NCBI RefSeq assembly: GCF_030704535.1
Contig: NC_081818.1
Location: 6,086,501-6,150,500 of the forward strand
Length of the DNA: 64,000 nucleotides
Reading direction: 5' to 3'
Source of the DNA: Vitis vinifera
Lineage: Eukaryota; Streptophyta; Magnoliopsida; Vitales; Vitaceae
Positions 11,448-25,500 of the stretch are shown piece after piece (positions within the stretch are counted from its first letter, which is position 1; every line of letters begins with the position of its first letter). A model generated the notes under the pieces. That model ran no database searches and was not told the DNA's origin. It saw only the letters and a list, made by a program, of their open reading frames with translations. A program made the translations under genes and the position numbers.

Positions 11448-13786
11448 TCCTATAAGAGAAATTGTAATGATGTTTCCTTCATTTGAAAGGGTTTCTTTCT
11501 TCATTGTCTTCACATTTCCGACATATATGCTAGACTTTCATATGCATTTTGTTTTACTCATCGTTGTATCCTTACTAAAATGTGTTTATTTTTGCATGTA
11601 GTCATGCACATTAGTGGAAGTTTTACTTTATCAATATTAAAATTCTCGTGTTGTATGTATCGACATTAATCAATTATGAAAAACATTTAGTGAAGGAATT
11701 TTTGCTATTTGTTGAGTTTACGTATGTCGATTGAGTAAATCTTTAGTCTTTCCTAAATTTATGAAATATTGCTTCAGTAGTGAAATCTGTTACTACAAAA
11801 ATTCATTAGACATGATCTAAAGAGGAAGAATTCATAACGTCATTTGATAGGATGAATGGATTGGTTTGATATATGGTTTTAGTTAAACATGTTCAATAAT
11901 GCCTCATGAGGATAGCATCAAAGTAGAGGTCCCTGTGAAAGTAGAGGTCCCTATGATTTGTGTACTTATTTTGCAGCTATCAATCTACTTAAGTTTAGTT
12001 AGGTATTGATAGGAAAAACAAGCTCTCTTGTAGTTTACTTAGTTATGATCTCTGATTCCACAACAAGAGTGAAAATTCTAAAGTAGCTAATGAAGTGATT
12101 TATGCTGTGAGTTTTTTTAGGGTTATTAAAAGTCTTCTTGAAATCGAAAATAGGACTAACAATTTGTCCTTTTGATCATGATGCCATCATGTTCTTGAAT
12201 TTAGGAATGATTTGGTACTAACTTTATATACGAGGAAAGCAGAAGATTAAGAAAAGTTTCTTTGCATCTCCTATATGAAGTTGTCCAGTGTAACCCAGAA
12301 TTCTGCATGCATTAAATGAAAAAGTCATGAACCTTCTCTTGTGCTTGCATTCATTTACTTGTTATCTAAATACTTTTGCTAGGCATAAACTACAACTTTA
12401 TTCATAAATAGTAGAAATGTTCAAACTACAATTTTTTGCAAATCTGCATTATTGGGCTGTTTCTTTGCTAGGGACTTGAAATTTCCCTGCTTTTGCTCTG
12501 TTTTTTGTTGATTGGTTCTGGATTCTGAGAGCATCTAGTTTTTGATCCTTTGGTGGTTCTTTTGCAAAATATGCTTTATTGGATTTGGGTACTTCATATT
12601 TCAGAGTTATGGCTCTACTTGATTGATTCATGATTTTATGAAAATTTTAGTTTTTGATCTGTTGGTGATTTTTTAAGCAATGGTGCTTGATCAGAATGTT
12701 TTGCTTATGGGAATTTGAATTTTCTTAGTATTCTTCATGATGTGTTTTGATGTTGGTCGATTGTTGATTTTGAGACACTTTAAGTTTCTTATCTTTTGGG
12801 AATTTGTTTTTGTTACATATGCCTTATTAGGAGTTCTTATGTTGTTTGGTACTTGAAGTTTCTTGGTTGTTGCTCCATTTTGTGTGCTGTTCATGTTGAT
12901 TTATTACTGATATGAGATGGTTCTAATTTTCTATATTGGCAATTTGTTTGAGAATTCTGCATTAAAGTGTGTTCTCCAAGTGGGATGCTTGAAATTTATT
13001 AGCTTGGCTACTTAGCTATGAATTCAGCTCTGCTTAGTCTGATTGATTGTTTATGTTAAGAAAAGAAGAATGCGATTACTTTCTTTGATCCCTTTCTGAC
13101 ATTGTAAAAATTGTTGATGTTTGTTTAGTTCCATTACAATCTCCAACTGCGAAAAAATGGGGAGAGGGTGGGTAATGTGGGTTCAAAGTTATTATAAGTT
13201 GTAAGTTTTTGAAGAGGCTAAAGGCAGGTTGGGAGTGTGGATTACTGAATGAGGGGTCTCTTGCACCAGTTGGACAAAGTTTGGGATGTTGGGTATCAGC
13301 TATTTGCTGGGCAGCTAGAAAAAGCAGACATTTCTAAAATTTTGTGCTGTATTCTCTGTTCTTTTTTTTCTTTTTCTGAAGATGCAATGGGTGGTTTTCA
13401 ATTTTGTGCTCATTGCAGAAGGGTTTGATCTTTTGGGTTGGTTAGCTTTGGTCAAGCAGTTACAAGTTCGTTTATAGTACGGAAAGAGGACAATATCTGT
13501 GGTTCCATGAGCAGGCAGGAGTGGTGGCACTGTTGTCTGTAGGAGGGTTGCTGCTGCTGCTTTGCTGAGGGGCTTGGGTTGAACTGAGGGGAAGATATTG
13601 TTAAAAATGGAAAAGGAAAGGGAAATTGTGTTTGGCGGGTTGAACCACAAGTATCTAAACCATGTCATTCCATTGAACCAATCCCAAACAAGGGCTTCGA
13701 AATACACTAAGCCCTGCTTATTGTTTGGACACAACTTTGTTTTTTTCTGGACTGGGCTCAACCTAAACAGGAAAGAGTTTGTGAAG
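11416..13786. repeat. Segmental repeat, unit B (partner at 1924-3735)
   Basis: Matches 1924-3735 in the same orientation along most of its length. It is longer because of an indel at about 11970-12490. The left edge is the junction with broken exon 4 of copy 2; similarity ends on the right near the word gagtttgtg. No gene is supported within it. Confidence 0.8.
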
Positions 13787-14610
13787 AGTTTTGTTTCATG
13801 TGGACAGCAGGCCTCAATGTGGAAATTAATCATATGAAAATGTATGTTTTCTTTTTTGAATCCAGTTCCACTAACCATACCATTTCTTTGATTACAATTG
13901 CAGGCATTCTTTCCCCAGCTTGAAACCATGGCTCTTCACTAGAGAAACGGAATCCTTGATCAGAATCCCATTTAAAAAATCATTTTCACAAGTGTTTCAA
14001 GGAATGATTAAAGAGGAAAAAAAACCAAAGAACCTCGTTTGGTTGCTCAAAAACCTTGGGAAGAGAAATGAAAATTAAATTGTTGATTTAGCCCCTTTCC
14101 ATGATTTCTTTCATGAAATAAAAAAGAAATGAAAACTTTAATTCCATCAACCAAATGATCGTATTCTTTTGCCCTAAAAACAATACTTTATTGTACTTTT
14201 GGAACGAATGAATTTTGTTTAAAAATAAAAATCCTTGTTTGATTCCTTAAAAAAAAACCAAACGTTTATAAGCCAAACCTTTGCCTTCAGCAAAAAAAGA
14301 AGAAGAAGAAGGGGAGAATTTCTCAGGAAACAAGCGGAAACAGAGACAAGAGAAATGAGATTAAAAAAAACAAAAAACAAAACTTGTTTCTCGTTGTGCT
14401 TGTTGACGATCAATGGGGAAAGGCCTTCAATCTTAAGAACGTTTTGAGATCCATCAGAATCTTGAATTCCTTTGATAGTGGTCGTTCTAGGGCTTCGACT
14501 TCAATTTGGGGATTTAGGAATCCATCGGATGATCGAAGGAAGGAAGAGGGCGGGTTGGGGTTTTAGGGATTTGAATGAAATGATGATTTTGCCTTATTTA
14601 AACATGTCAT
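13787..14610. other. Intergenic sequence, no gene recognised
   Basis: Holds purine- and pyrimidine-rich runs and a short stretch (about 14400-14570) of higher GC content that, on the - strand, resembles a 5' leader (ccctaaaacccc, then cttccttccttcg). Its open frames end quickly and match no family I recognise. It may be an orphan first exon or a decayed promoter. Confidence 0.35.
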
Positions 14611-16586
14611 GTGCTCAGCACGTGTCTGCCATTTGTTACAATTAATAGTATGGGTTTATAAAATTTAATACTTATCCCTTAATAACTTAAATTCACTTTA
14701 AGTTAAATTATAAATTAATTATTAATTTATAATTTATTATTTAATTATTTCTCTAAGTAATAAATTTTTTCAATAAAATTAATTTAAATTATTAAATTAA
14801 TATAAATATCATTATAAATTATAACTTAAGCAAAAAAAGTCAAATAATAATAAAAGTTGTGGAGTAGAAAAAGAGATTATGAAGATAGTCGAGATAAATA
14901 ATAATAAAAAAAGTAAAATAAGACGTGAACTTAAAAATAAATAAATTATTTTTATTTATTATTTAAAATTAATTTTTTAAATTTGTATTATTAAATTAAT
15001 TTATTAAATATATTTAATTTACTTAATCACTTAAATCAAGTTATTAAATAATTTAAGTTATTAATTTGCCGCTTAAGCTGTCTTTATTTATTTATTTCCC
15101 AATTTTCGTAAATTTCACAATATCAATCTTTTTCTTTTTAGATTCTGCGTCTGTAGATGACCAGCACTTGAAGCAACCCTTCATTTTCTATACCACCCGT
15201 ATAAGAAAACCAAAATTGGTAATGCTACTGAGTCAACTGTTAGCGATTTGATTGTCTGACTCCCTCCAAAATATGAAATGCAAAGATGTTAACAATTATG
15301 AAACTGACTGGCTAGAAAAACCCAGTAACGACAAGGAACCACTGCACAGAAAGAAGAACATTGGGGACTGTTCCATAATCATATGTTTTTTTTATCGTTT
15401 TCTAAGGAACAATTCTCAGTGTTTGAATATATACTTTCTTATATTGCTTTCTGCTTGAGAAGTCTGCATAGTTGAAGTTTTCTTTGCAAGATTGGGTACT
15501 GGAAATCTCTCACTATTTGGTGTTAGTTTTACAATCTTGCTTGCTGTTTGGTTCTTGATTTGTAGTATTATTTCAAATAATAACGATTTGCTATGGTGGG
15601 TGCTTGAAATTTTCCATTTTTTGCTGGTAGTTTCTGCTTTGTCTATGTCTACAGTTCTGGTTCTGAGAAAATTTCTGCTTGACTGCAATTTCATTGGTCA
15701 TCCCATTATCTTTGTTGGTGTTGTTGTGGTGATTTCTTTGAAAAAATATGCATTTTAGTAGTATTTGCAAAGATGGGTAGACGAAATTTCTCACTTGTTT
15801 ATTTATTTATTTTCTGTTTATGATTTTTATTCCTGATTTTGAGAAACATTTATATGCTTGACAATATGACCAAATACCCTCTGTATTTTCTTAGTTTTGT
15901 GGTGATTGCCTTCGAGAAATGCAGTGGAGTGTTTCATAACTCAAGCACAAGAAATTTATTTGTTTCCAAATAATTATGGTGTTTGATTCTTAGCTTTGCT
16001 GCTGATTCTGCAAGGGGTTTTTTTTATTTTTTTTATTCTGTCATATGGAAATTTGGTTTTGTTTGTAATATTTTTTGAAATCCATTTGTCTGATAGCTAT
16101 TGTTGGTAATTCAATTCTTTCGTATCAATCTTTTGATTGTTTTGAAGATTTGATTTCTTGAATTGTTTGTGAAGTTGGGTGTTTGAAGTTTTAGCTGTGC
16201 TTTCTTCAAAATCAGACTTTCCATACAGATTAATCATCATACCAAGAAAATTTCAGCTCTTGGAGGAAGTATGAAATTGTTTTCAAAGTATGAACCTGGT
16301 TTCGTCTGACTGCATTTGTTTATTCACCACATTTGTAATGAATATATTCCCTAATATATCAAGGACCATGTATAAAATAAGCCGGCCTCATTCAATTTTA
16401 ATCCATCATCTTTTTTCTTATGGTGTTATTGAGAATGGTGGATTACAGAAAACAAAATGAAATGGTCTCATTTCCAGGGGATTGGGGATGTCCAGATTTC
16501 ATGAGAAAGTCAATTTTTTCTTTTGCCTTTTTTTCCCTGATGTGTGTCCACTTCTTGATCATTTTGTAGTAATTTGAAAAGGCAAG
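14611..16586 (+). other. Upstream region of cysteine synthase copy 3
   Basis: The left part (to about 15065) is AT-rich and shared with the regions upstream of MAK16 and copy 4. The middle (about 15390-16260) is T-rich, intron-like sequence, nearly identical to about 48930-49780. Open frames there repeat in both copies but show no protein family. An acceptor-like ttttgtag 17 bases before the ATG suggests a 5' untranslated intron. No promoter could be placed with confidence. Confidence 0.5.
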
Positions 16587-19500
16587 ATGGAAGAGAAATG
16601 TGCAATTGCAAAAGATGTTACTGAAGTAAGTTGTCGTTATTCAAAAGTTGCTATCATTTTCATGTTTCCTTTATTCTCAAGTGTAACTTCCTTGCTTTTG
16701 CAATGCACAGCTAATAGGGAATACCCCAATGGTATATCTAAACAATGTAGTGGACGGTTGTGTAGCCCATATTGCTGCTAAGCTAGAGATGATGGAACCC
16801 TGCTCAAGTGTTAAAGACAGGTCTTCATTTTCGTTCCCTGGACTTCATTTTCTTGGATTAGTATTTCTTACTTGATGTGTTGCAATCATGAAAATACTGC
16901 GTTTGTTTTGAGTTTTTTTTTTTTTTTTTTTAATCTTCAATTTGACATCACGTTTCAAATCTTTGGCATGCAGGATTGGGTATAGCATGATCAATGATGC
17001 AGAAGAGAAGGGCCTGATTACGCCTGGGAAGGTTAGTAATTGAATTAATCCTTGTATCTGGACATGTTTTGATATTCTTTTTAGGTACTGTTATATGCCT
17101 TATATGACTCCATCAGCTTCAAAATTTACATTTTCTCAACAACTAGGACCATTTGTACCATCAAATCACATGCCATCATTTTTGGGGATCCTCATAACAC
17201 CTGTGCCTGAAAAGGAATGACTCCTTGTTTTGGTGCATTCCTCGGTCTTCTTTGCATATGACTTAGGTTATATGACTTTCCCATCATCAGTTGGCAATAA
17301 ATTTATAGGTGATGATTATTACTTCTAGGTTGAAACAGGGCTATAGCATTCATGGATTTAGTGTACAGATTAAATGTTCAAATCAGGGTATTGTCCCCCG
17401 AGAGAAACCACTTTTCCTTTTTGTCTCTTGGACGGTTTTCATTCCTATAGTCCAAATTACAGAGCATTTTTTATCAGTATTTCTCTTGGTTATGAAATGT
17501 CTAGATGTTGGTCCATGCAGACTGTCCTTATCGAGCCTACCAGTGGCAATACTGGCATTGGATTGGCATTCATTGCAGCAGCTAAGGGTTACAAACTTAT
17601 CCTTGTCATGCCAAGTGTAGTGACTCTTGAGAGAAAAATGGTTGTCCTAGCTTTTGGAGCAGAGCTGTATCTGACAGATATAGCCAAAGGCATTCAGGGG
17701 GTTTTTGATAAAGCTGACGAGATACTGCAAAACACACCCAATGGTTATATTCTTAACCAATTTGAAAATCCTGCCAATCCAAAGGTATATTCTGGACCAA
17801 TATCAGTTAATGCAGATGAATGGTCAGAAAGACTTTCTGATCAGTTTATCGTTGTTTGTGTAGATTCATTATGAGACCACAGGACCAGAGATTTGGAAAG
17901 GCACGGGGGGAAAAGTTGATATCCTGGTTGCAGGGATAGGGACTGGGGGTACAGTTACCGGTGCAGGGCACTTCCTCAAGGAGAAAAACCCTGAGATTAA
18001 GGTTAGCATGTCTGCGTGTGTGAGAGTGGAGGCTGGGAGGAGCAAATGTTTTTTGGTTTTAACATTTTTGGATGGTTTTCTTTTGTTCACATTTAGGTTT
18101 ATGGTATAGAACCAGCTGAAAGTGCAGTTCTAAATGGAGGAAACCCTGGTCAGTTACAACGTCTGAATTCTGATACATCTTATTCACTTTGTCCTGTCTT
18201 GGCACCCTTGCATTCTTGCATGTTTCTGGATATCTTTTTTTAATTTTAATTTAATTTTATCTAAAATTTTTGGATGGATGTTGAATTCAATATAAAGTTT
18301 CCAAGTCTCCAGCTTCTGGATAAGGTCATCCCTTAGTGGCACCAAGTACAATCTAATTATTTATTAATAACCAATTAAGAATAAGTTAGCATGAAAAATA
18401 ACTTTTTAAGACACTTGTTCCAAAGAAAAAAGAAAACCTAAACTGAATTTACTTGAGTGAATATGTTGTTATCATGATGTTTTACTTGAAGGTGTCAAAT
18501 GATTTCACAAAGCTGATGTCACTAGTAAATTACAAGGAGAGTTTGAAAAAGTTCCAAGTTTTGCTTCATGTTTAAATGTTGTCATGGCTGAATGCTTATT
18601 GTTGAGGCCCATTGATGATATCAACAACAAACACGAACTTGATTTTTATACGTTCTTGTGTATGAATAGTTGGGGCTGGAAAATGAACAATGAAGTCCGC
18701 TTGAGCTTATCTCTTTAATTAGTTTGTTTACTAAGTTAAATGAGCCAAGCTTGCAATTAGGTGAAGTAACATGGTGCTTGGTTTAATTAGCTACCCCCAT
18801 CCCACCAAAAGAAAAAAAAAAGCGTTCAAGACTATATTAATATAAATGTGGTTCAAAATGACTAGAATTGAGTAATTTTATGGTATATTTTGATAGGTAT
18901 TGAACAGTTCATTTTCTATTTATTTACCTTCGAAAAGACATGAATTTAGTTTTTTTCTTTTTTTTTTTTCCTTTTTATGAGGGTGGGGGGCAGTAAGGGA
19001 AGGGTGGTGTTGGGGGTTGGGAAGAACCTGAGTCTAGGATCTTCAATTCGAATGCATTAGTGGTACTATGGATGCTCACTTGGCTCACAAATAGCCTTGA
19101 GGTTGGGTCCAACTCAAGCTCAATCCGCACACTGAACAATGAGCAATCCTTTCTTGGATTTGGCTCATTATAAATCCCCATCCCAACCTCTCCACTAAAA
19201 GAAGGAAAAAGAAAAAGAAGAAAGAAAGAAAAGAAAAGAAAAGAAAAAAAAAGAACCACCACCCTAATAGATGATGCATCTGCTGAGACATGCTTTTGAG
19301 TGATCCTTCTTTGAGGTTCTCTATTTTGATGATTTTTTTTCTACCATTTTGTCCTACCTGATTAGCAAAATTACCCTCATAAAACTTCCTTTGGATTGAT
19401 TTCTTAATTTGCTTGATCTTTCTTTCTCTTTGTATAATATAACATTTTTATTAGAGAGATTGAGAGAAAAAAAGAAAATTTTAAATTTCCTTCTTTGAAT

Positions 19501-22500
19501 GCTACCGTTACTTTTTTACTGCAGCTCAGCAGTGAAAATCATGATTCTGAATTTAGTTTCATGTTAGCCTTCTAGAAGATCGCTATTTTCAATTACTGAC
19601 AATTTTGATATGGATGTATGTGTTGCATGTGATTCATGTCAAAGGCTCACATAAGATCCAAGGAATTGGTGCCGGTATCATCCCCCAAGTTTTGGATACT
19701 GAACTACTTGATGAAGTTATTCAAGTAAGCCATATTATCTTTTTTTCTCACACATTTTCTTTTAACTGACATGTGGCATCGTCTGCTTGTTCTATACTTA
19801 AAGTAGGTTATGAAAACAACATTCTAATTGCAAATGTAAACCTAGGAAAAAAGCTCGTGGATGCTAGTTGTTCATTATCATCGAATCCTACTATCAATAT
19901 ATGTTAGGGCATATGCTGGTTTTTTTTTTCTACTTGCATTTTCTTTTCATGGTTGCTTGACATTTGCGGTTTGAAATGCATATGCGTACCACTTCTATAA
20001 AGGAACAAAGTACCCACATGCTCATTCTAGTGAACAATGGGCTTTTGAACGGTTTAAAGAAAGGTTGAACCTCTGTTGTGCTAGGAAGCTTGTGGTTATG
20101 TCATAAATAGCATCTGGGAAAGAGTGGGGGGGCTGGGAAATGGAACCTAAAATGTGAAACAATACTGAACATGGGAAAAAGTTGTATGTTGAATAGTAGG
20201 CTTAAAGAGAAACCTAATGGGACTACGAGAGAGTGTGTGTAAAGGTAGCTATGAAACATTAAGAGGGCATATGGAGAACGTGAAATATAGAAGGGTTTTA
20301 TCCATTGTAAAGGTAACTTTTACTTATATTTTTCGATAGGAAACCACACAAGAATATATTGATAGAAAAGAAGTACAAAAGGAGGATGAGGAATCCTCCC
20401 TCCAAAAGAAAAACTAAACAACATGAAAAAATAACAATACACTAGGCCGTCCCATTGGAACTATTTGAACTACACACTGATAGCCAATCAAGTTGTAATA
20501 CGTTAAGGGGGGTGCCCTTAAAACCCGCTGAACAAAACGCCCAAAAGGACTCAAGGAAATGAATGGAATCCCAAAGATTCCCTGAATTCCTAGCCTTGTC
20601 CTCAAATATCCTAGCGTTTCTTTCCCGCCACACAACCCAGATTAACGCTATACTCGCGTTTTGCCATAGAATTACCCCTCTCTTGGACTTGCCAAATCCT
20701 TTGTAATTGATGAACATCATGTCCGAAATGCTTTTCGGAGGAACCCAATCCATCTTGGCTAGCTGAAAAAGTCTGTGCCACAACCCCAACGTCACTGAAC
20801 AATGGAGGAAGAGATGATCTGCTGATTCTCCTTGTTCCATACACAACTTACATATGTCAGGGCTAATAGCTTTGTGGGGTCTCCTCAATTGTAGCAAGTC
20901 ATTGGTATTCACCTTCTTATGTGCCACAAGCCAGATAAAGGCCTTAACTTTGAAAGGGACTTGAGATTTCCAAACAAACTTAGTGGGGAAAAATGGAGAT
21001 GAATCAGGCATTTGGGACAGGGCTGTAAAGAAAGATTTGACTGTGAACAAACCTGAAGAACATAAGGACCATGATCTCGCGTCTGAAACGGAAGTGGATA
21101 AGTTCATACAATCTAGAGAGTGCATGAGGCGTTCTAGATCTTCTATCTCAAAATCGGATAGATTACGACGGAAATTAAAGTTCCATGAGAAAGGGCGAGA
21201 CGAACCAAGGATTGAAGAAATTGGAATATTTTTATCCATTACTACTCAAAATAGTCTTGGATATTGGTCTTTTAAAGTTTGGTCCCCCCACCACAAATCT
21301 TCCCAAAAGCGAATTCTTTCCCCATCTCCTACGATAAACCGAGTATACTTGGAAAAATCCTGAAAGCCTTGTGCTATGGCCTTCCAAGGACAGCGGTGTG
21401 ACCATCTGACTATAGTATTGGCATCCCAACCATTTGAGTGTATCCCGTATATGCTAAGAATGACTTGATGCCAAAGAGATGTACTCTCCCTAGGGAACCT
21501 CCACAACCATTTCCCTAGAAGAGCACGATTCCTTCAAGGAATCTTCCCAATCCCCAAACCCCCTATAACCCTCGGCTTGCACACTGCTTCCCACCTAACA
21601 AGATGATCTCTTTTACCTTCCCCAACCCCTGACCATAGAAAGTCCCTTTGTATCCTCTCGATTTTTGCAGCCACTGAAGCTGGAATCTTAAACAAAGAAA
21701 GGAAGTAGCTAGGGATATGGAAAAGGCAAGAGTGTAGGAGAGTTATCCTACCACCGAAAGATAAGTAAGCCTTTTGCCATCCGTCTAATCTCCTAGAGAT
21801 TCTCTCAATCACTGGATCCCAGAATCCACAAGCAGTTGGGTTCCCTCCCAAAGGAAGACCCAGATAAAGAATGGGCCAATCTGAAGCCTTGCAGTCAAGC
21901 AGCAACGCTAACCTAGAAAGATGATTCTGATCAAGGTTGATGCCAAAAAGATTACTCTTGTCAAGATTGACCTTAAGCCCAGAGATTTGACCAAACACTA
22001 ACAATAAACTCTTAAGAGTTTGCAATTCTTCCTCTCTAGGGTTAGCAAATAGGATAGTATCATCTGCGAATTGCAGATGGGTCACCCTACATCTATTTCT
22101 ACCTACCCTGAAGCCCTCTAGCAAATTTCTTTCCTCAGCTTTCAACAACATTCTACTCAACACATCTGCAACGATATTGAATAGGAAAGGGGATAAAGGG
22201 TCACCTTGTCTTAAACCTCTAGCTGCCTTGACCCATCCTTTAGCATTATCGTTCACTAGAATAGCATAAGATACCGACGACAGACAACCTCTCATCCAAC
22301 TCCTCCATTTAGAACTAAAACCCTTCTTCTCCAACACGTGATCTAAGAAATCCCATTTCACATGGTCATAAGCCTTTTCAAAGTCTATCTTGAACACAAC
22401 TCCCTCCTCCCCTGATCGCTTTTTCTCGTCCACAATCTCATTGGCTATAAGAATTGCGTCCAGAATTTGTCTCCCTTGTACAAAAGCACCTTGAGTGGAG

Positions 22501-25500
22501 TGGATGGTCTCTTGTAGGACTCCTCTTAGACGCCCTGACAATACTTTTGCTATTATCTTATATAGACAAGTGATCAGACTGATAGGTCTAAAATCCGAAA
22601 TCTTCTTTGACTGACTCTTTTTAGGCAAAAGGACTATGAAGGAAGCATTAGTGTTTTGATTAATAATCCCACTATTGTGAAACTCTGCAAACACCCTCAC
22701 TAAGTCTTCCTTGATCACATCCCAACAGTCCTGAAATACTGCTATGGTGAAACCATCAGGCCCCGGCGCCTTATCCCTATCTAACTGAAAGATGACATTA
22801 AAGATCTCTACTTCGGCGAAAGGGGAATCCAACCTAGAAGCACTCTCTTCTGAAATAGGGGACCAATCAATACCTTCTACTCTCCATGACTCACCAGGAG
22901 GACTCGAGTAAAGCTTCTTAACATATAGTAATATCTCCTCTGTGATGCTCTCGGAACTGTCCAACACCAAACCTCTTTCATTCTCCAAGAGTTTGATGAA
23001 GTTCTTGTTACGTCTCCCATTAGCCACTTTATGAAACAACTTTGAGTTACAATCCCCCTCCTTAACCCATTTTATCTTAGCTTTTTGTTTCCAATGAATT
23101 TCTTCCCTTAAAATTAGCTCCTCTAACTCCCCTTTTCTTATAACTCTTTGAGCTGCAAGATCAGAAGAGAGAGCCCTTTCTTGTTCAATGGCATCAATGT
23201 TAGCTATTTCATCCAATATGGTTTTTTTCCTTTCCTTAAGCATTCCAAAAGTATTCTTATTCCATTCTTTCAATTTTGCCTTAACGAATTGTAACTTCCT
23301 CATGAACTTGTGACCTTCCCAACCATTTCCTTCAAATTCTCTCCACCAACTGCTAAAGCTCTCTTTGAAATTATGATGTTGCAACCACATATTCTCAAAC
23401 CTAAAAGGTGTTGGTCCCCACTTGAATGGATTAGTATCCAAGACAATCGGCCAGTGATCTGATGTCCATCTAGGAAGAACTTCTTGAAGGCTTTGAGGGA
23501 AGGAAAGCTCCCACTCATTTGAATAGAGAAACCGATCCAATCTCTTACACACCGGTGACTCCTGCATGTTTGACCAAGTAAAAGAGGCATTCCTTAATGG
23601 GGGATCATGTAATTCGCTTTCTCTTATAAAACCATCAAAATCCCTCATGCTGGAAGTGACACCAGATCCCCCCTGTTTTTCTGAACTTCTCCTTATCACA
23701 TTGAAGTCACCTCCAACACACCATGAGGGATAAGTAAGACCAAAAAGGTCTAACAACTCCACCCAAAACTCCTTCCTAATTGAGGAATTGTTTGGACCAT
23801 AGACTGCAGACAACCACAATGGTCCACTTCCATCCAACAAGAACTTGACTGAGACGGAAAAGGATCCTATTACCACCTCCTCACCTCTCATCTTTTTTGA
23901 GTCCCAAATGATCAAAATCCCTCCTGAAGCCCCGCACGCCGGAAGAATAGCCCACTCCTTATTTCTAACCGACCAGACACTACCTACAAACCTTCTATCA
24001 CACACCTCTCTTTTTGTTTCCTGAAACATCACTACATTCGGATTCTGAAGCCGCAGAAAATCCTTAACCACCCTCCTCTTTGTCCTAGATCCCAACCCCC
24101 TTATATTCCAACTTATGATCTTCATAAAAACACCTCACTGCCCCTATAACTCCAGACCATCGCCACCAAATCTCAATTGCCTATGGCAATTCTGTTCTTT
24201 CGTCTTGAGTACACCTTAATATCCAAGGAACTCAAGACTTCACAAACTTTAGCCATCTTACTAGGGGAAAGACCTTCTATATGGAATCCACTCATCTGGG
24301 AGAAATCTGAGTCTCCCTTGCTTACTGCGCCCAGAATAGGGACCCCGTGAGGCGAGTTGGAATTGGTCATATCATAGTTAAAGCTCTTAGACATCAGATT
24401 CATTCCAGCCATCTGGGACTCCACTTCAACATGATTAGGATTGCCAACATACCCAAGACGATGATCCCCAACGTCTTTTTTTTTTAAGCAATTTTCAGTT
24501 AACACTCGGTTTTTCATAGGAAACTGGGAATGAAAGGCTGAAATGGAGAGATCGGGATCAAAAGGACTCTGGTATGGAGGAGCCACACCAGAGAAGGGAT
24601 ACCGTAAAGGCAGAGAAGGCTGAGAAGAATGATGAGCAGATACCTGGAAAATTCCCACTTTCGTCAATCCACAGTCCCCCCCAAAGATAAGCCCTTTTTC
24701 ACTGTTCTCGTGATAAGAAGGATGATCCGCGACTGAAGATCCACTATGAGAATAACCCACAAAGCCCTTAACACCTTCTCCGTCTTCTCTTATAGCATTA
24801 TTACGCATTTTCTCCTTCTCTTTTGACATAAAAGGAACCCTAGGAGTATTCCTTTGTTCCTCGATTTCCTCCGTCGGCGTCGTTCCTTCCTCGGATCCCC
24901 CTTGAAACACAAGAGATCCCACTTCGGCGACTTCTTCCACTGAAAGAGAATCGCTACTTGTCGGCGATCCTTCAGCCGTAACTGGCGCTTCTCGGCTTCG
25001 ATTTCCTTGTCGGCTTTCAGAGCTTGACGGAAGTAGGACATTCCACAGCTTCTTTGAACCACGCATCACCGTGGGGTCCCTCCGTTGAAGTTCAGAGTCC
25101 TCGTAACCTACCTTCTCCTTCCCCTTTGCAACGTGAGAAGCACTGTGTGACGGGCCCATCCACGAACTGTTTTGCTTACCGCCCGACTCTTGGCCCATCT
25201 GCTGGATCGAGCCTCTCCCAGGGGCTTCCCTCTTCCAGCCCACATCATTTTCTGACATAGGCCTGGGCTTACTAAAAGATTGGGCCCCTGACGAATGTTT
25301 GGAGGCCCAGATCTCATCCACGAGATTTGACTGGGCTTTGACCTTACCAGCCTGCTTTGGCCCATCACCACCTGCCTTCAGTCTTTTAAATTTTGAATTG
25401 AAAAACGTTGGAGGCCAGTTGTTTCCCTCTTCTGTCCACTTCGTTCCACGTGTCCTCCCGGGATCATTTCCAGCCTTTTGACCACCTCTCCACTCCATCA

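Noticed and set aside
13315-13929. 204-residue open frame, - strand
   Set aside because: Lies in repeat unit B; the partner at 3296-3600 is broken into two frames, and no family motif is visible.
13860-13960. Possible relic of the last cysteine synthase exon (cattctttccccagctt after an acceptor-like gcag)
   Set aside because: Only about a dozen bases resemble the exon, and the rest does not follow.
14390-14570. Possible first exon of a gene on the - strand
   Set aside because: GC-richer and with ccctaaa-like words, but open frames are very short and no continuing exon was found.
15492-15758. 88-residue hydrophobic frame, kept at 49015-49281
   Set aside because: The conservation is explained by the recent block duplication; intron-like T-rich sequence gives Phe/Leu/Val-rich frames by chance.
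18975-19262. Pro/Phe-rich frame, - strand
   Set aside because: Product of a purine-rich tract in intron 7 of a gene on the other strand; differs in the sister copy.
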